Below, one piece after another: positions 27,789-35,779 of a DNA stretch of 64,000 nucleotides (positions are counted from its first letter, which is position 1; every line of letters starts with the position of its first letter). A program made the position numbers and the translations under genes. The notes beneath the pieces are model-generated. The model did no database searches. It had not been told where the DNA came from and was given only the letters and a program-made list of their open reading frames with translations. This DNA comes from Microbacterium sp. (lineage in GTDB: Bacteria > Actinomycetota > Actinomycetes > Actinomycetales > Microbacteriaceae): contig QFPM01000012.1 in assembly GCA_003248655.1 (NCBI GenBank), positions 34,735 through 98,734 of the forward strand. Reading direction: 5' to 3'.

Positions 27789-27943
27789 GACGCACTCCTT
27801 CTGATCGGCCTCTCCGACGCTCTGTCTTCGAATGTCGGAGGTTGGTGATGGGGTCCAGATATCGAAACCGTATCCGGTTCGGAGGACATCGACAGGCAAG
27901 CCATCGCGTGTCGCGTTCGATTGCTTTCCGATTCGGATGCCGC

Positions 27944-27976
27944 TTGACAAACCCACTATATCGAAGATAGCTTCGG
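27944..27976 (+). promoter_or_regulatory. SOS promoter with LexA-box-like site for the LysM gene
   Basis: A consensus -35 TTGACA (27944-27949) is followed by TCGAAGATAGCTTCGG (27961-27976), an imperfect 6-4-6 palindrome matching TCGAAC-N4-GTTCGA at 9 of 12 positions and covering the expected -10. A repressor bound there would block the promoter. A looser near-palindrome, TCGAAACCG..CGGTTCGG, lies at 27862-27882 closer to lexA. The whole 271-base lexA-LysM gap holds no gene. Confidence 0.6.
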
Positions 27977-28059
27977 AAGAGAACTTCGCACCCGGCTCTC
28001 CCGGCCGAGAGTCGGGTGCGAAGATCTCGACATCCGAGGCAGCGTCCTGAGGAGGAACC

Positions 28060-28434
28060 GTGACCACCATCGACATCGCCGGCACCCCGGTCTTCGCACC
28101 CCGTGTCGCCCAGACGCGCCTGCGACTGACGGCGCGCGGTCGTCGCGTGCTCGCCGGCCTCGCGGCCGTGCCCGCCATCGTCGCGCTGAGCATCGCGATC
28201 CTGTCCGGCGGGGGAGCGCTCGCGTCCGGCGAGGGCAACGCACCTGCGGGCACCTACGAGCAGCTCACCGTCCTGCCGGGCGACACGCTGTGGTCGATCG
28301 CCCAGTCGATCGCGCCCGACGCTGACCCCCGCGACGTCGTCGGCGAGCTCATGCGCCTGAACGCGCTTCCGTCCGGCGAGCTCGTCGCAGGCCAGAGCAT
28401 CGCCGTGCCGCTCGAGTACTCGACGCAGCGCTGA
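28060..28434 (+). CDS. Membrane-anchored LysM protein, SOS-linked
   Basis: A 124-residue protein: ~25 basic cytoplasmic residues, one membrane segment (about 30-52), then a single LysM peptidoglycan-binding domain (about 66-118, YEQLTVLPGDTLWSIAQSIA). Divergent location from lexA plus a LexA-box-like promoter match the SOS cell-division inhibitors of this position, such as mycobacterial Rv2719c/ChiZ and functional analogues YneA and DivS. I infer that it delays division after DNA damage. GTG 28060 is preceded by GAGGAGGAA. Confidence 0.85.
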   Translation: MTTIDIAGTPVFAPRVAQTRLRLTARGRRVLAGLAAVPAIVALSIAILSGGGALASGEGNAPAGTYEQLTVLPGDTLWSIAQSIAPDADPRDVVGELMRLNALPSGELVAGQSIAVPLEYSTQR

Positions 28435-28482
28435 GCGGTCCTTCGCGGAGACGCAGGCGAGCGCGGCTCTACGATGGATGCC

Positions 28483-29571
28483 GTGAGTGCGAGTCTCGAC
28501 GACCTACCCCTGCGGGCTGACCTCCGCGGTCTCAAGCCCTATGGCGCCCCGCAGGCTCCGCTGCCGGTTGCGCTGAACGTCAACGAGAACACCCACCCGG
28601 TGCCCGAAGAGGTTGCCGACGACATCCTGGACGCCGTCGCGCACGCCCTACGCGACGTCAACCGCTACCCCGATCGCGAGTTCACGTCACTACGGGCGGG
28701 TTTCGCCGATTATCTCGGCCACGGTCTCGATGCCGATCACATCTGGGCCGCGAACGGCTCCAACGAAGTGCTGCAGCATCTGCTGCAGGCATTCGGCGGA
28801 CCCGGACGCACGGCGTTCGGCTTCGCCCCGACGTATTCGATGTACCCGCTGCTGACGCGAGCGACCGGAGCCGAGTACGTCGCCGGCACGCGTGGCGTCG
28901 ACTACACGCTCAGCGCAGAGGATGCCGTCGAGCAGATCGAGCGCGCTTCGCCCGACATCGTCTTCCTGTGTTCGCCGAACAACCCGACCGGGACGCCGCT
29001 CGGCATCGGCGTCATCGAGGCCGTCTACGACGCCGCGCCGGGCATCGTGATCGTCGATGAGGCGTATCAGGAGTTCGCGCCGCGCGACGCCCCCTCCGCG
29101 CTCTCGTTGCTGCCCGGCCGCGAGCGGCTCGTCGTGTCGCGCACGATGAGCAAGGCGTTCGCCTTCGCCGGGGCGCGTGTCGGCTATCTCGCGGCAGACC
29201 CCGCGGTGATTGACGCGCTACGGCTCGTCCGACTGCCGTACCACCTGTCCGCGCTCACGCAGGCAGCCGCCACGGCGGCGCTTCGCCACGCGCCCGCGAT
29301 GCTCGCGATGGTCGACGAGATCGTCACGCAGCGCGACCGCATCTCGGCGACCCTCGACGCGCTCGGCTACGAACCGTTCGAGAGCTGGACGAACTTCGTG
29401 CTGTTCTCCGGCGTGGACGACCCCGCCGCGACCTGGGAGGGCCTCTACGACCAGGGCGTGCTGATTCGTGACGTCGGCATCCCGCGGAGCCTCCGTGTCA
29501 CGGCCGGCACCGAGGCCGAGTCGACCGCCTTCCTCGACGCGCTCGCCTCGCTCGGCCCCGGTGGCGCGTAG
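28483..29571 (+). CDS. hisC: Histidinol-phosphate aminotransferase
   Basis: PLP enzyme converting imidazole-acetol phosphate to histidinol phosphate. The 362-residue product has NVNENTHPVP, the ANGSNEVLQHLL substrate loop, CSPNNPTGTPLG, VDEAYQEF and the PLP lysine in SRTMSKAFAFAG (Lys224). The GTG at 28483 lies seven bases after TACGAT (28470-28475), so a leaderless start there is likely; ATG 28474 in frame would overlap the -10. hisB, hisH and priA follow; hisD is not adjacent. Confidence 0.94.
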   Translation: MSASLDDLPLRADLRGLKPYGAPQAPLPVALNVNENTHPVPEEVADDILDAVAHALRDVNRYPDREFTSLRAGFADYLGHGLDADHIWAANGSNEVLQHLLQAFGGPGRTAFGFAPTYSMYPLLTRATGAEYVAGTRGVDYTLSAEDAVEQIERASPDIVFLCSPNNPTGTPLGIGVIEAVYDAAPGIVIVDEAYQEFAPRDAPSALSLLPGRERLVVSRTMSKAFAFAGARVGYLAADPAVIDALRLVRLPYHLSALTQAAATAALRHAPAMLAMVDEIVTQRDRISATLDALGYEPFESWTNFVLFSGVDDPAATWEGLYDQGVLIRDVGIPRSLRVTAGTEAESTAFLDALASLGPGGA

Positions 29572-29591
29572 CCCCCGGCATCCGCTCGCCG

Positions 29592-29733
29592 GTTCATCCG
29601 TCGCAAAGCGCGTTTGCGCGGACGGATGCCGACAGTTTGCGCCGGATGAACGGGCGCGGGCGCGCTCCTTCGGGTTGATCCGTCGCAAAGTGCGCGTGCG
29701 CGGACGGATGGCGACGGTTTGCGTCGGATGAAC
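29592..29733. repeat. Two 60-bp palindromic units between hisC and hisB
   Basis: Units at 29592-29651 and 29674-29733, 82 bases apart, each begin GTT(C/G)ATCCGTCGCAAA and end TTTGCG(C/T)CGGATGAAC. The ends pair with one or two mismatches. An inner GACGGATG can pair with the left arm's CATCCGTC, so alternative folds exist. Unit length is almost that of the 19949-20276 array, but the sequence is different. Confidence 0.8.
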
Positions 29734-29827
29734 GGGATGGGCCGGTCCGCCGGGCCGCATCCCGGCCGCGGCCGCAGCCCCACCGCCGCCGCAGCCCGCG
29801 CCGCGGGCTCTCGCTAGACTCGGGGCC

Positions 29828-30439
29828 ATGAGCACCCCCGCGCCCCGCACGGCATCGATCCGTCGCGCGACGAGCGAATCGACCGTCGAACTCGATCTCA
29901 ATCTCGACGGCACCGGCCAGAGCCACATCGACACGACGGTGCCGTTCTTCGACCACCTGCTCACCGCGTTCGCGAAGCACTCGCTGACCGACCTCACCGT
30001 CCGCGCGTCGGGCGACACCGACATCGACGCGCACCACACCGTCGAAGACGTCGCGATCGTGCTCGGGCAGGCGATCCGTGAGGCGCTCGGCGACAAGGCC
30101 GGGATCTCGCGCTACGGCGACGCGCTCGTGCCGCTCGACGAGGCTCTCGCGCAGGCGGTGGTCGACATCAGCGGACGGCCGTACCTCGTGCACTCCGGCG
30201 AGCCCGCGGGCTACGAGCACCACCTCATCGGCGGGCACTTCACGGGCTCGCTCGTGCGCCACACGTTCGAGGCGATCGCCTTCAACGGCGGCCTCACGGT
30301 GCACGTGACGGTGCTCGGCGGTCGCGATCCGCACCACATCGCCGAGGCCGAATACAAGGCGTTCGCGCGCGCGTTCCGGCAGGCGAAGGCGCTCGATCCG
30401 CTTGTCCACGGCATCCCGAGCACAAAGGGCGCCCTGTGA
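29828..30439 (+). CDS. hisB: Imidazoleglycerol-phosphate dehydratase
   Basis: Dehydrates imidazole-glycerol phosphate in histidine synthesis; the monofunctional actinobacterial type, 203 residues, with no phosphatase domain. Metal-binding histidine motifs are present: FFDHLLTAFAKHS, DAHHTVED, and the second set HHLIGGHF and DPHHIAEAEYKAFA. TAGACT (29815-29820) lies seven bases before the ATG, so it has its own promoter after the palindrome pair. The stop overlaps hisH (GTGA). Confidence 0.97.
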   Translation: MSTPAPRTASIRRATSESTVELDLNLDGTGQSHIDTTVPFFDHLLTAFAKHSLTDLTVRASGDTDIDAHHTVEDVAIVLGQAIREALGDKAGISRYGDALVPLDEALAQAVVDISGRPYLVHSGEPAGYEHHLIGGHFTGSLVRHTFEAIAFNGGLTVHVTVLGGRDPHHIAEAEYKAFARAFRQAKALDPLVHGIPSTKGAL

Positions 30440-31080
30440 CGACACCGCTGGTCGCGGTCCTCGACTACGGCTCCGGCAACGTCCACTCCGCGGTCAAGGC
30501 GCTCGCCGCGGCGGGCGCCGACGCGCGCCTGACGGCCGACCGCGGACTCATCCAGGATGCCGCGGGCCTTGTCGTCCCCGGCGTCGGCGCGTTCAGCGCG
30601 GTCATGGAGGCGCTCCGCGCCAGCCGCGGCGACGAGCTCATCGAGCGCCGCCTCGCGGGCGGGCTGCCGGTCCTTGGAATCTGCGTCGGCATGCAGGTGC
30701 TGTTCGAGCACGGCGTCGAGCGCGGCGTCGAGACCGACGGCCTCGGCGAGTGGCCGGGCACCGTGACCGAGCTCGATGCGCCGGTGCTGCCGCACATGGG
30801 CTGGAACACCGTGTCGGCGGGTGAAGGATCGGTGCTGTTCGACGGCATCCGGGAGGAGCGGTTTTACTTCGTGCATTCCTACGGTGCGCAGCACTGGAGC
30901 CTCGAGGTCATGAAGCCGTTTCGCGAGCCGGTGCTCACGTGGTGTGACTACGGCGCACCCTTCCTCGCGGCGGTAGAGAACGGTCCGCTCTCGGCGACGC
31001 AGTTCCACCCCGAGAAGAGCGGGGCGGCCGGCATCCGCCTGCTCGCCAACTGGGTCTCGTCGCTGCCGCAGGACAGGTAG
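30436..31080 (+). CDS. hisH: Imidazole glycerol phosphate synthase, glutaminase subunit
   Basis: Class I glutamine amidotransferase that supplies ammonia to HisF. The 214-residue product has the nucleophile Cys83 in GICVGMQ and the His191/Glu193 pair in FHPEKS, plus DYGSGNVHSAV near the start. Coupled to hisB by a GTGA overlap. Its partner hisF is not in the window. TAGTCT at the end of the gene (31078-31083) may start the priA message. Confidence 0.96.
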   Translation: MTTPLVAVLDYGSGNVHSAVKALAAAGADARLTADRGLIQDAAGLVVPGVGAFSAVMEALRASRGDELIERRLAGGLPVLGICVGMQVLFEHGVERGVETDGLGEWPGTVTELDAPVLPHMGWNTVSAGEGSVLFDGIREERFYFVHSYGAQHWSLEVMKPFREPVLTWCDYGAPFLAAVENGPLSATQFHPEKSGAAGIRLLANWVSSLPQDR

Positions 31081-31148
31081 TCTCTTCCACTGTGCCTTCT
31101 TCGCGCACGCGAGGACGACCCGGCACAGAGCCCACCCCACCTGGAGCC

Positions 31149-31895
31149 ATGAACGATTTCGCGTCGATCCCCGAACTGATCCTGCTGCCCGCCGTCGATG
31201 TCGCGGGGGGCAAGGCCGTTCGCCTCACGCAGGGCGAGGCCGGCACCGAGACGAGCTACGGCGACCCGGTCGACGCGGCGCTCGCGTGGGCGAAGGAGGG
31301 CGCCGAGTGGTTGCACCTCGTCGACCTCGACGCGGCGTTCGGTCGCGGCACGAACACGGGCGTCATTCGCAAGGTGATCAAGCAGCTGCGCGGCGTGCAG
31401 GTTGAGCTCTCCGGCGGCATCCGTGACGACGCGACGCTCGAAGCGGCGCTCGAATCCGGCGCAACCCGCATCAACCTGGGCACCGCCGCGCTCGAGAACC
31501 CGGAGTGGGCAGCCGACGTCATCGGCCGTTACGGCGAGGCGATCGCGGTCGGCCTCGACGTCCGCGGGACGACGCTCGCCGCGCGCGGCTGGACGCGCGA
31601 TGGCGGCGACCTGTGGGACGTTCTGCAACGACTCGAGGATGCCGGGTGCAGCCGCTACGTCGTCACGGACGTCACGAAGGACGGCACGCTGAAGGGCCCG
31701 AACCTCGATCTCCTGCGCGAAGTGACCGCGCGCACGACCCGCCCGGTCGTCGCCTCGGGCGGCATCTCGAGCCTCGACGACATCGCGGCGCTGCGCGAGC
31801 TCGTGCCGTTGGGCGTCGAAGGCGCGATCGTCGGCAAGGCTCTGTACGCGGGCGCGTTCACGCTCGCCGAGGCGCTGGATGTCGCCGCAGGCTGA
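31149..31895 (+). CDS. priA: Phosphoribosyl isomerase PriA/HisA
   Basis: TIM-barrel isomerase acting on ProFAR in histidine synthesis; in Actinobacteria without trpF the same enzyme also serves tryptophan synthesis. The 248-residue product has LLPAVDVAGGKAVRL (catalytic Asp), the SGGIRDDATL loop, VTDVTKDGTLKGPN and VASGGISSLDDI. ATG 31149 has GGAG just upstream and gives the usual N-terminus; GTG 31092, eight bases after TAGTCT, is an alternative start. Whether it is bifunctional cannot be shown here. Confidence 0.94.
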   Translation: MNDFASIPELILLPAVDVAGGKAVRLTQGEAGTETSYGDPVDAALAWAKEGAEWLHLVDLDAAFGRGTNTGVIRKVIKQLRGVQVELSGGIRDDATLEAALESGATRINLGTAALENPEWAADVIGRYGEAIAVGLDVRGTTLAARGWTRDGGDLWDVLQRLEDAGCSRYVVTDVTKDGTLKGPNLDLLREVTARTTRPVVASGGISSLDDIAALRELVPLGVEGAIVGKALYAGAFTLAEALDVAAG

Positions 31896-32688
31896 CGACG
31901 CTCCGGTGGATGCCGGGCATGCCGCGGCCCACGCGTGCGGCCCGGCCGACTCCGCCGGCATCCCGTGGGAGGGTCGCAGCTTCGAGCCGAACCCGCACGC
32001 GGGCGACGACGGCTCCGCCGACCCGGCGCTTCTCGCCGCGCTCACCGCGTTTCGCGCTGGCACGGGGAGCGCCGTCGAGGTCGTCGAGGCCTATCGCGCC
32101 GCGCGGCTGCTGATTCCGCTCCTGGCTGAGGCGGGGGATGTCGGCATCGCACCCTCCGGGCTCGCCGTCGACAAGACGCAGGAACTGTCGATCGTGACGG
32201 TCGCCGCCCCCGATGGGCGCCGGGTGCTCCCCGTGTTCACTTCGGTCGCGACCCTCGCCACGTGGGATGCCGGTGCCCGCCCCGTGCCGGTGCCGGGCGT
32301 GCGAACCGCCCTGTCGGCGGTCGCCGACGACACCGACCTGATCGTCATCGACCCGGCATCCGATACCGAGTTCGTGTTGCGGCGCCCCGCCGTGTGGGCG
32401 ATCGGCCAGGGTGAGCCGTGGGAGCCCGCCCCCCTGTCGCCCCAGGTTTTCGCGGGCCTGCAGGAGTCGATCGGGGGAGAGCTCGGCGTGCTCGACCTCT
32501 CCGTCGCCGCGGGCGACCCCGACGCGCGCCTGCGCGGGCCCGAGCTCATCGTCAGGCTTCACCTCGTCGACGGCCTCGAGCAGGCCGAGCTCGACGCGAT
32601 CCTGCAGCGGCTCGCGGCCCGCTGGGCAGCGGATGACCGCGTGGCCGTGCTGGTCGACTCGCTCACGGTCAAGCTCGTCCGCGCCTGA
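31879..32688 (+). CDS. SseB-family protein
   Basis: A 269-residue soluble protein with an SseB-type N-terminal domain (ALTAFRAGTGSAVEVVEAYRAARLLIPLLAE, then VFTSVATLATWDAGARPVPV) and a second alpha/beta region near 200-265 ending in a strand-rich segment. SseB-domain proteins in Actinobacteria have no settled role. The ATG lies inside the last codons of priA (17-base overlap), so it is co-translated with the his genes. No catalytic residues are recognisable. Confidence 0.8.
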   Translation: MSPQADDAPVDAGHAAAHACGPADSAGIPWEGRSFEPNPHAGDDGSADPALLAALTAFRAGTGSAVEVVEAYRAARLLIPLLAEAGDVGIAPSGLAVDKTQELSIVTVAAPDGRRVLPVFTSVATLATWDAGARPVPVPGVRTALSAVADDTDLIVIDPASDTEFVLRRPAVWAIGQGEPWEPAPLSPQVFAGLQESIGGELGVLDLSVAAGDPDARLRGPELIVRLHLVDGLEQAELDAILQRLAARWAADDRVAVLVDSLTVKLVRA

Positions 32689-32699
32689 CCGTCCGCCCG

Positions 32700-32798
32700 C
32701 TCGTCCCACTTCTGGCAGCCCTCGTCCCACTTCGGGCAGCGGTTGTCCCAGAATTGGCTGATGTCGGGACGCCGCGTCAGCCCTTTTTGGGGACGCGG
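32700..32798. repeat. Direct repeats and hairpin between convergent sseB-like and DUF1844 genes
   Basis: Two near-identical 20-mers beginning CTCGTCCCACTTC (32700-32719 and 32721-32740) are followed by TCCCAGAATTGG (32746-32757), then a hairpin CCGCGTC (32772-32778) / GACGCGG (32792-32798) with TTTTT in the loop. It probably ends transcription from both sides. Words match the miaA-dapF repeat at 16592-16666. Confidence 0.55.
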
Positions 32799-32851
32799 TG
32801 CCTGGGGCGCGCGGCGCGGGTCTCAGGCGCCGGCGACCGACGCTGACCAGG

Positions 32852-33250
32852 TCAGGTGACCGGCCCGGTCCACTTCTCGCCGGGGCCCTGGCCGATCGGG
32901 TCGGGGATGACGGATGCCTCGCGGAACGCGAGCTGCACCGAGCGCAGCCCGTCGCGCAACGACCGGGCGTGCATATCGCTGATCTCGGGGGCGCCGGCGG
33001 TGATGAGCCCCGCAAGGGCGTTGATGAGCTTGCGCGCCTCGTCGAGGTCGGTCTGCGTCTCGGGGGCGTCGGCGAGGCCCACCTTGACGGCGGCCGCGCT
33101 CATGAGGTGGACGGCCGCGGTCGTGATGACTTCGACCGCGGGCACCTCGGCGATGTCGCGGGATGCCGCGGCCGCCGCACGCTCCTGCTCCTCCCAGCGG
33201 GCGAGCCGCTCGTCGTCACGGGTGGGGGAGTCGGGGGCGTTCGTGTCCAC
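32852..33250 (-). CDS. DUF1844 domain-containing protein
   Basis: A 132-residue, mostly helical soluble protein with the DUF1844 pattern (RDIAEVPAVEVITTAAVHLMSAAAVKVGL, TDLDEARKLINALAGL, EISDMHARSLRDGLRSVQLAFREAS) and the conserved C-terminus PGEKWTGPVT. It commonly sits next to infC in Actinobacteria; function unknown. I place the start at GTG 33250 (VDTNAPD); the frame could extend to 33280 but would then cover the infC promoter. Confidence 0.85.
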   Translation of the reverse strand: MDTNAPDSPTRDDERLARWEEQERAAAAASRDIAEVPAVEVITTAAVHLMSAAAVKVGLADAPETQTDLDEARKLINALAGLITAGAPEISDMHARSLRDGLRSVQLAFREASVIPDPIGQGPGEKWTGPVT

Positions 33251-33264
33251 GGGTCGCTTTCTGC

Positions 33265-33532
33265 TAGACTTACCGCGCACCGGAGTGTTCTGCTCCGGAT
33301 CGAAAGTGGATCACATCCCACCCGCGCTTGCCGCTCCAGGCTACCGGGTCTCGCACTCCGCCCGGCCCGCCAGCGATATCGGCACCGGGTAGCCACGCAG
33401 GAAACGTCCTGTGCGGATCAGGGTGCAGAACTTCCAGCAGGCGTTCGCGTCGTGCGGGGTGGATGTGTGAGCCTTCCGCCCGCGACATCCATATGTCGCG
33501 GAGGCACCCACCGCACGACAGAGGAGTTCCGC
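33265..33532 (+). promoter_or_regulatory. infC promoter and long structured leader
   Basis: TAGACT at 33265-33270 is a -10 candidate, leaving about 255 untranslated bases before infC. The leader contains a perfect hairpin CGCGACAT-CCAT-ATGTCGCG (33481-33500) and ends in the Shine-Dalgarno GAGGAG (33521-33526). Long leaders before infC-rpmI-rplT are sites of autoregulation by L20 or IF3 in other bacteria; I did not find a match to a named leader class. Confidence 0.5.
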
Positions 33533-34168
33533 ATCAGCGATCCCCGCACGAATGACCGCATCCGCGTCCCCGAGGTCCGCCTCGTCGGACCCGCGGGTGA
33601 GCAGGTCGGCGTCGTCCGCATCGAGGTGGCGCTCCGCCTCGCACAGGAAGCAGATCTCGACCTCGTCGAGGTCGCCCCGAACTCGAAGCCGCCCGTGGTC
33701 AAGATCATGGACTTCGGCAAGTTCAAGTACGAGACGGCGCAGAAGGCCAAGGAAGCGCGTCGCAATCAGGCCAACACGGTCCTCAAAGAGGTCCGCTTCC
33801 GCCTGAAGATCGAGGCGCACGACTACACGACCAAGCTCAAGCGCGCCGAGGGCTTCCTGCAGTCCGGCGACAAGGTCAAAGCCATGATCCTCTTCCGCGG
33901 TCGCGAGCAGTCGCGTCCCGAGCAGGGCGTGCGCCTGCTCCGCAAGTTCGCCGAGGATGTCGCCGAGTTCGGCACCGTGGAATCCAATCCCACGATCGAC
34001 GGACGCAACATGGTCATGGTGATCGCCCCGCACAAGAACAAGTCCGAGGTCAAGACCGAGCAGAACGCCCAGCGCGCTGCGAACAAGGAGGCCGCGCGCC
34101 AGGCGCGCACCGGCGCGGGAGACACCCCCGCACCCGCCCCCGCCGCCGAACCCGCCACCGCGGAGTAA
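33533..34168 (+). CDS. infC: Translation initiation factor IF-3
   Basis: Binds the 30S subunit, checks start-codon pairing and blocks early 50S joining. The 211-residue product starts ISDPRTNDRIRVPEVRLVG and has the two IF-3 domains joined by the YETAQKAKEARRNQ linker, with FRGREQSRPEQGVRLL in the C-terminal domain, then an alanine/proline-rich tail. The start is read as ATC 33533, six bases after GAGGAG: a rare start codon, as known for infC, where IF-3 proofreads its own synthesis. An upstream in-frame GTG at 33467 has no good ribosome-binding site. Confidence 0.93.
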   Translation: MSDPRTNDRIRVPEVRLVGPAGEQVGVVRIEVALRLAQEADLDLVEVAPNSKPPVVKIMDFGKFKYETAQKAKEARRNQANTVLKEVRFRLKIEAHDYTTKLKRAEGFLQSGDKVKAMILFRGREQSRPEQGVRLLRKFAEDVAEFGTVESNPTIDGRNMVMVIAPHKNKSEVKTEQNAQRAANKEAARQARTGAGDTPAPAPAAEPATAE

Positions 34169-34217
34169 CGGCCCCACGAACTCCCGCCCCGCGGGAACCA
34201 CAACGAAGGATAAAGAC

Positions 34218-34412
34218 ATGCCGAAGCAGAAGACCCACTCGGGTGCCAAGAAGCGCTTCAAGGTCACCGGTAGCGGAAAGATCAAGAAGCAGCAGGCGAA
34301 CCTCCGCCACAACTTCGAGGGCAAGCCCACCAAGCGCACGCGCCGCCTGTCGGCCGACAAGATCCTGGCTCCGGGCGATGCCAAGGTCGCCAAGAAGCTC
34401 CTCGGCATCTGA
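34218..34412 (+). CDS. rpmI: 50S ribosomal protein L35
   Basis: A 64-residue basic ribosomal protein with the family start MPKQKTHSGAKKRFKVTGSGK and the RHNFEGKPTKRTRRL segment. Full length. It lies between infC and rplT in the conserved IF3-L35-L20 operon, with GAAGGA 13 bases before the ATG. Confidence 0.98.
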   Translation: MPKQKTHSGAKKRFKVTGSGKIKKQQANLRHNFEGKPTKRTRRLSADKILAPGDAKVAKKLLGI

Positions 34413-34440
34413 TCGCCGACGCACGTAAGGAAAAGTAGAA

Positions 34441-34821
34441 ATGGCTAGAGTCAAGCGGGCTGTCAACGCCCACAAGAAGCGTCGCGTCATCCTCGAGCGC
34501 GCCTCCGGTTACCGCGGACAGCGTTCGCGCCTGTACCGCAAGGCGAAGGAGCAGGTCACCCACTCCCTCGTCTACTCGTACCGCGACCGTCGCAAGCGCA
34601 AGGGCGACTTCCGTCGCCTGTGGATCCAGCGCATCAACGCGGCGAGCCGCGCCAACGGCATGACCTACAACCGCTTCATCCAGGGCCTCGGCCTCGCGGG
34701 TGTGCAGGTCGACCGTCGCATGCTCGCCGAGCTGGCCGTGAACGAGCCGGGGACGTTCGCCTCGCTCGTCGAGACGGCGAAGAAGGCGCTTCCGGCAGAC
34801 GTGAACGCGCCCAAGGCCTGA
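34441..34821 (+). CDS. rplT: 50S ribosomal protein L20
   Basis: A 126-residue 23S-binding protein needed for large-subunit assembly. Typical sequence: ARVKRAVNAHKKRRVILE, GYRGQRSRLYRKAKEQV, then RRKRKGDFRRLWIQRINAA. In other bacteria L20 also represses its own operon by binding leader RNA. AGGAAAAG lies just upstream. A strong terminator follows. Confidence 0.98.
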   Translation: MARVKRAVNAHKKRRVILERASGYRGQRSRLYRKAKEQVTHSLVYSYRDRRKRKGDFRRLWIQRINAASRANGMTYNRFIQGLGLAGVQVDRRMLAELAVNEPGTFASLVETAKKALPADVNAPKA

Positions 34822-34842
34822 TCGCATCCACCACAGCACGTG

Positions 34843-34874
34843 AAGGGGTGTCCTCCGTTCGGAGGACACCCCTT
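34843..34874 (+). terminator. Terminator after rplT
   Basis: Perfect 14-bp stem AAGGGGTGTCCTCC (34843-34856) / GGAGGACACCCCTT (34861-34874) with a GTTC tetraloop, 21 bases after the rplT stop. The left-arm A's and right-arm T's give a short U-run. It separates the ribosomal-protein operon from the methyltransferase gene. Confidence 0.8.
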
Positions 34875-34891
34875 CTCCGTAGGATGATGCC

Positions 34892-35692
34892 GTGCTCGAA
34901 AACCCCCGGTCCCCGCGTGTGCGGGCTGTCGCCAAGCTGACCAAGCGCAGCGCCCGTCAAGAGACGGGGCTGTTTCTGCTCGAGGGGCCGCAGGCAGCGC
35001 GCGAAGCGCTCGCGTTCCGTCCGGACACGGTGGTCGAGGTGTTCGCGACGCCGACCGCGATGGAGCGCCACCAGGATGTCCGCGACGCGGCGCGCGATGC
35101 CGGCCTCGAGATCGTCTTCACGACCGAGGCCGTGCTGGATGCCATGGCCGACACCGTGACCCCGCAGGGGATCGTCGCCGTCGCCCGTCAGTCGCCGACC
35201 GCGCTCAAAGATGTGTTTGCGGCATCCCCTCGCCTCGTCGCGATCTGCGAGGAAGTGCGCGATCCCGGCAACCTCGGCACGATTATCCGAGCGGCGGATG
35301 CCGCGGGCGCCGACGCCGTCGTGCTCACCGGTCGCACGGTCGACCCGTACAACCCGAAGGTCGTTCGCGCGACGACCGGGTCGCTCTTCCACGTGCCCGT
35401 CGCCGTGGGTGCCGACCTCGCCGACACTGTCGAGCGCGCGCATGCGGCGGGCCTTCGCGTCATCGCCGCGGACGTCGGGGGAGAGGACTTCCTCGCCCGC
35501 CGGGCGCTGCTTTCCGAGCCCACCGCGTGGCTGTTCGGCAACGAGGCGCGGGGCCTCGAAGAGTCGGCGGTCGCCCACGCCGACCTCGCGCTGCGGCTGC
35601 CGATCTACGGGCGCGCCGAGTCCCTCAACCTCGCGACGGCAGCGAGCGTCTGCCTCTACGAAACGGCCTTCGCGCAGCGCGCCGGAGGCTGA
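34892..35692 (+). CDS. SpoU/TrmH-family RNA 2'-O-methyltransferase
   Basis: A 266-residue SPOUT methyltransferase with an N-terminal RNA-binding part (VRAVAKLTKRSARQETGLFLLEGPQ) and the knotted domain: motif 1 EEVRDPGNLGTIIRAADAAG, motif 2 LFGNEARGLEE, motif 3 LPIYGRAESLNLATAASVCLYE. Members 2'-O-methylate rRNA or tRNA ribose; the target is not determined. GTG 34892 is six bases after TAGGAT (34880-34885), a leaderless-type promoter. Confidence 0.92.
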   Translation: MLENPRSPRVRAVAKLTKRSARQETGLFLLEGPQAAREALAFRPDTVVEVFATPTAMERHQDVRDAARDAGLEIVFTTEAVLDAMADTVTPQGIVAVARQSPTALKDVFAASPRLVAICEEVRDPGNLGTIIRAADAAGADAVVLTGRTVDPYNPKVVRATTGSLFHVPVAVGADLADTVERAHAAGLRVIAADVGGEDFLARRALLSEPTAWLFGNEARGLEESAVAHADLALRLPIYGRAESLNLATAASVCLYETAFAQRAGG

Positions 35693-35779
35693 CGCCCGCG
35701 TTACGGGCTGATCACGACTCGGTCAAGATCTTGTACAGAACTTGTACCGACGCTGGGGGTTCTGCCTAGGCTGACCCCC

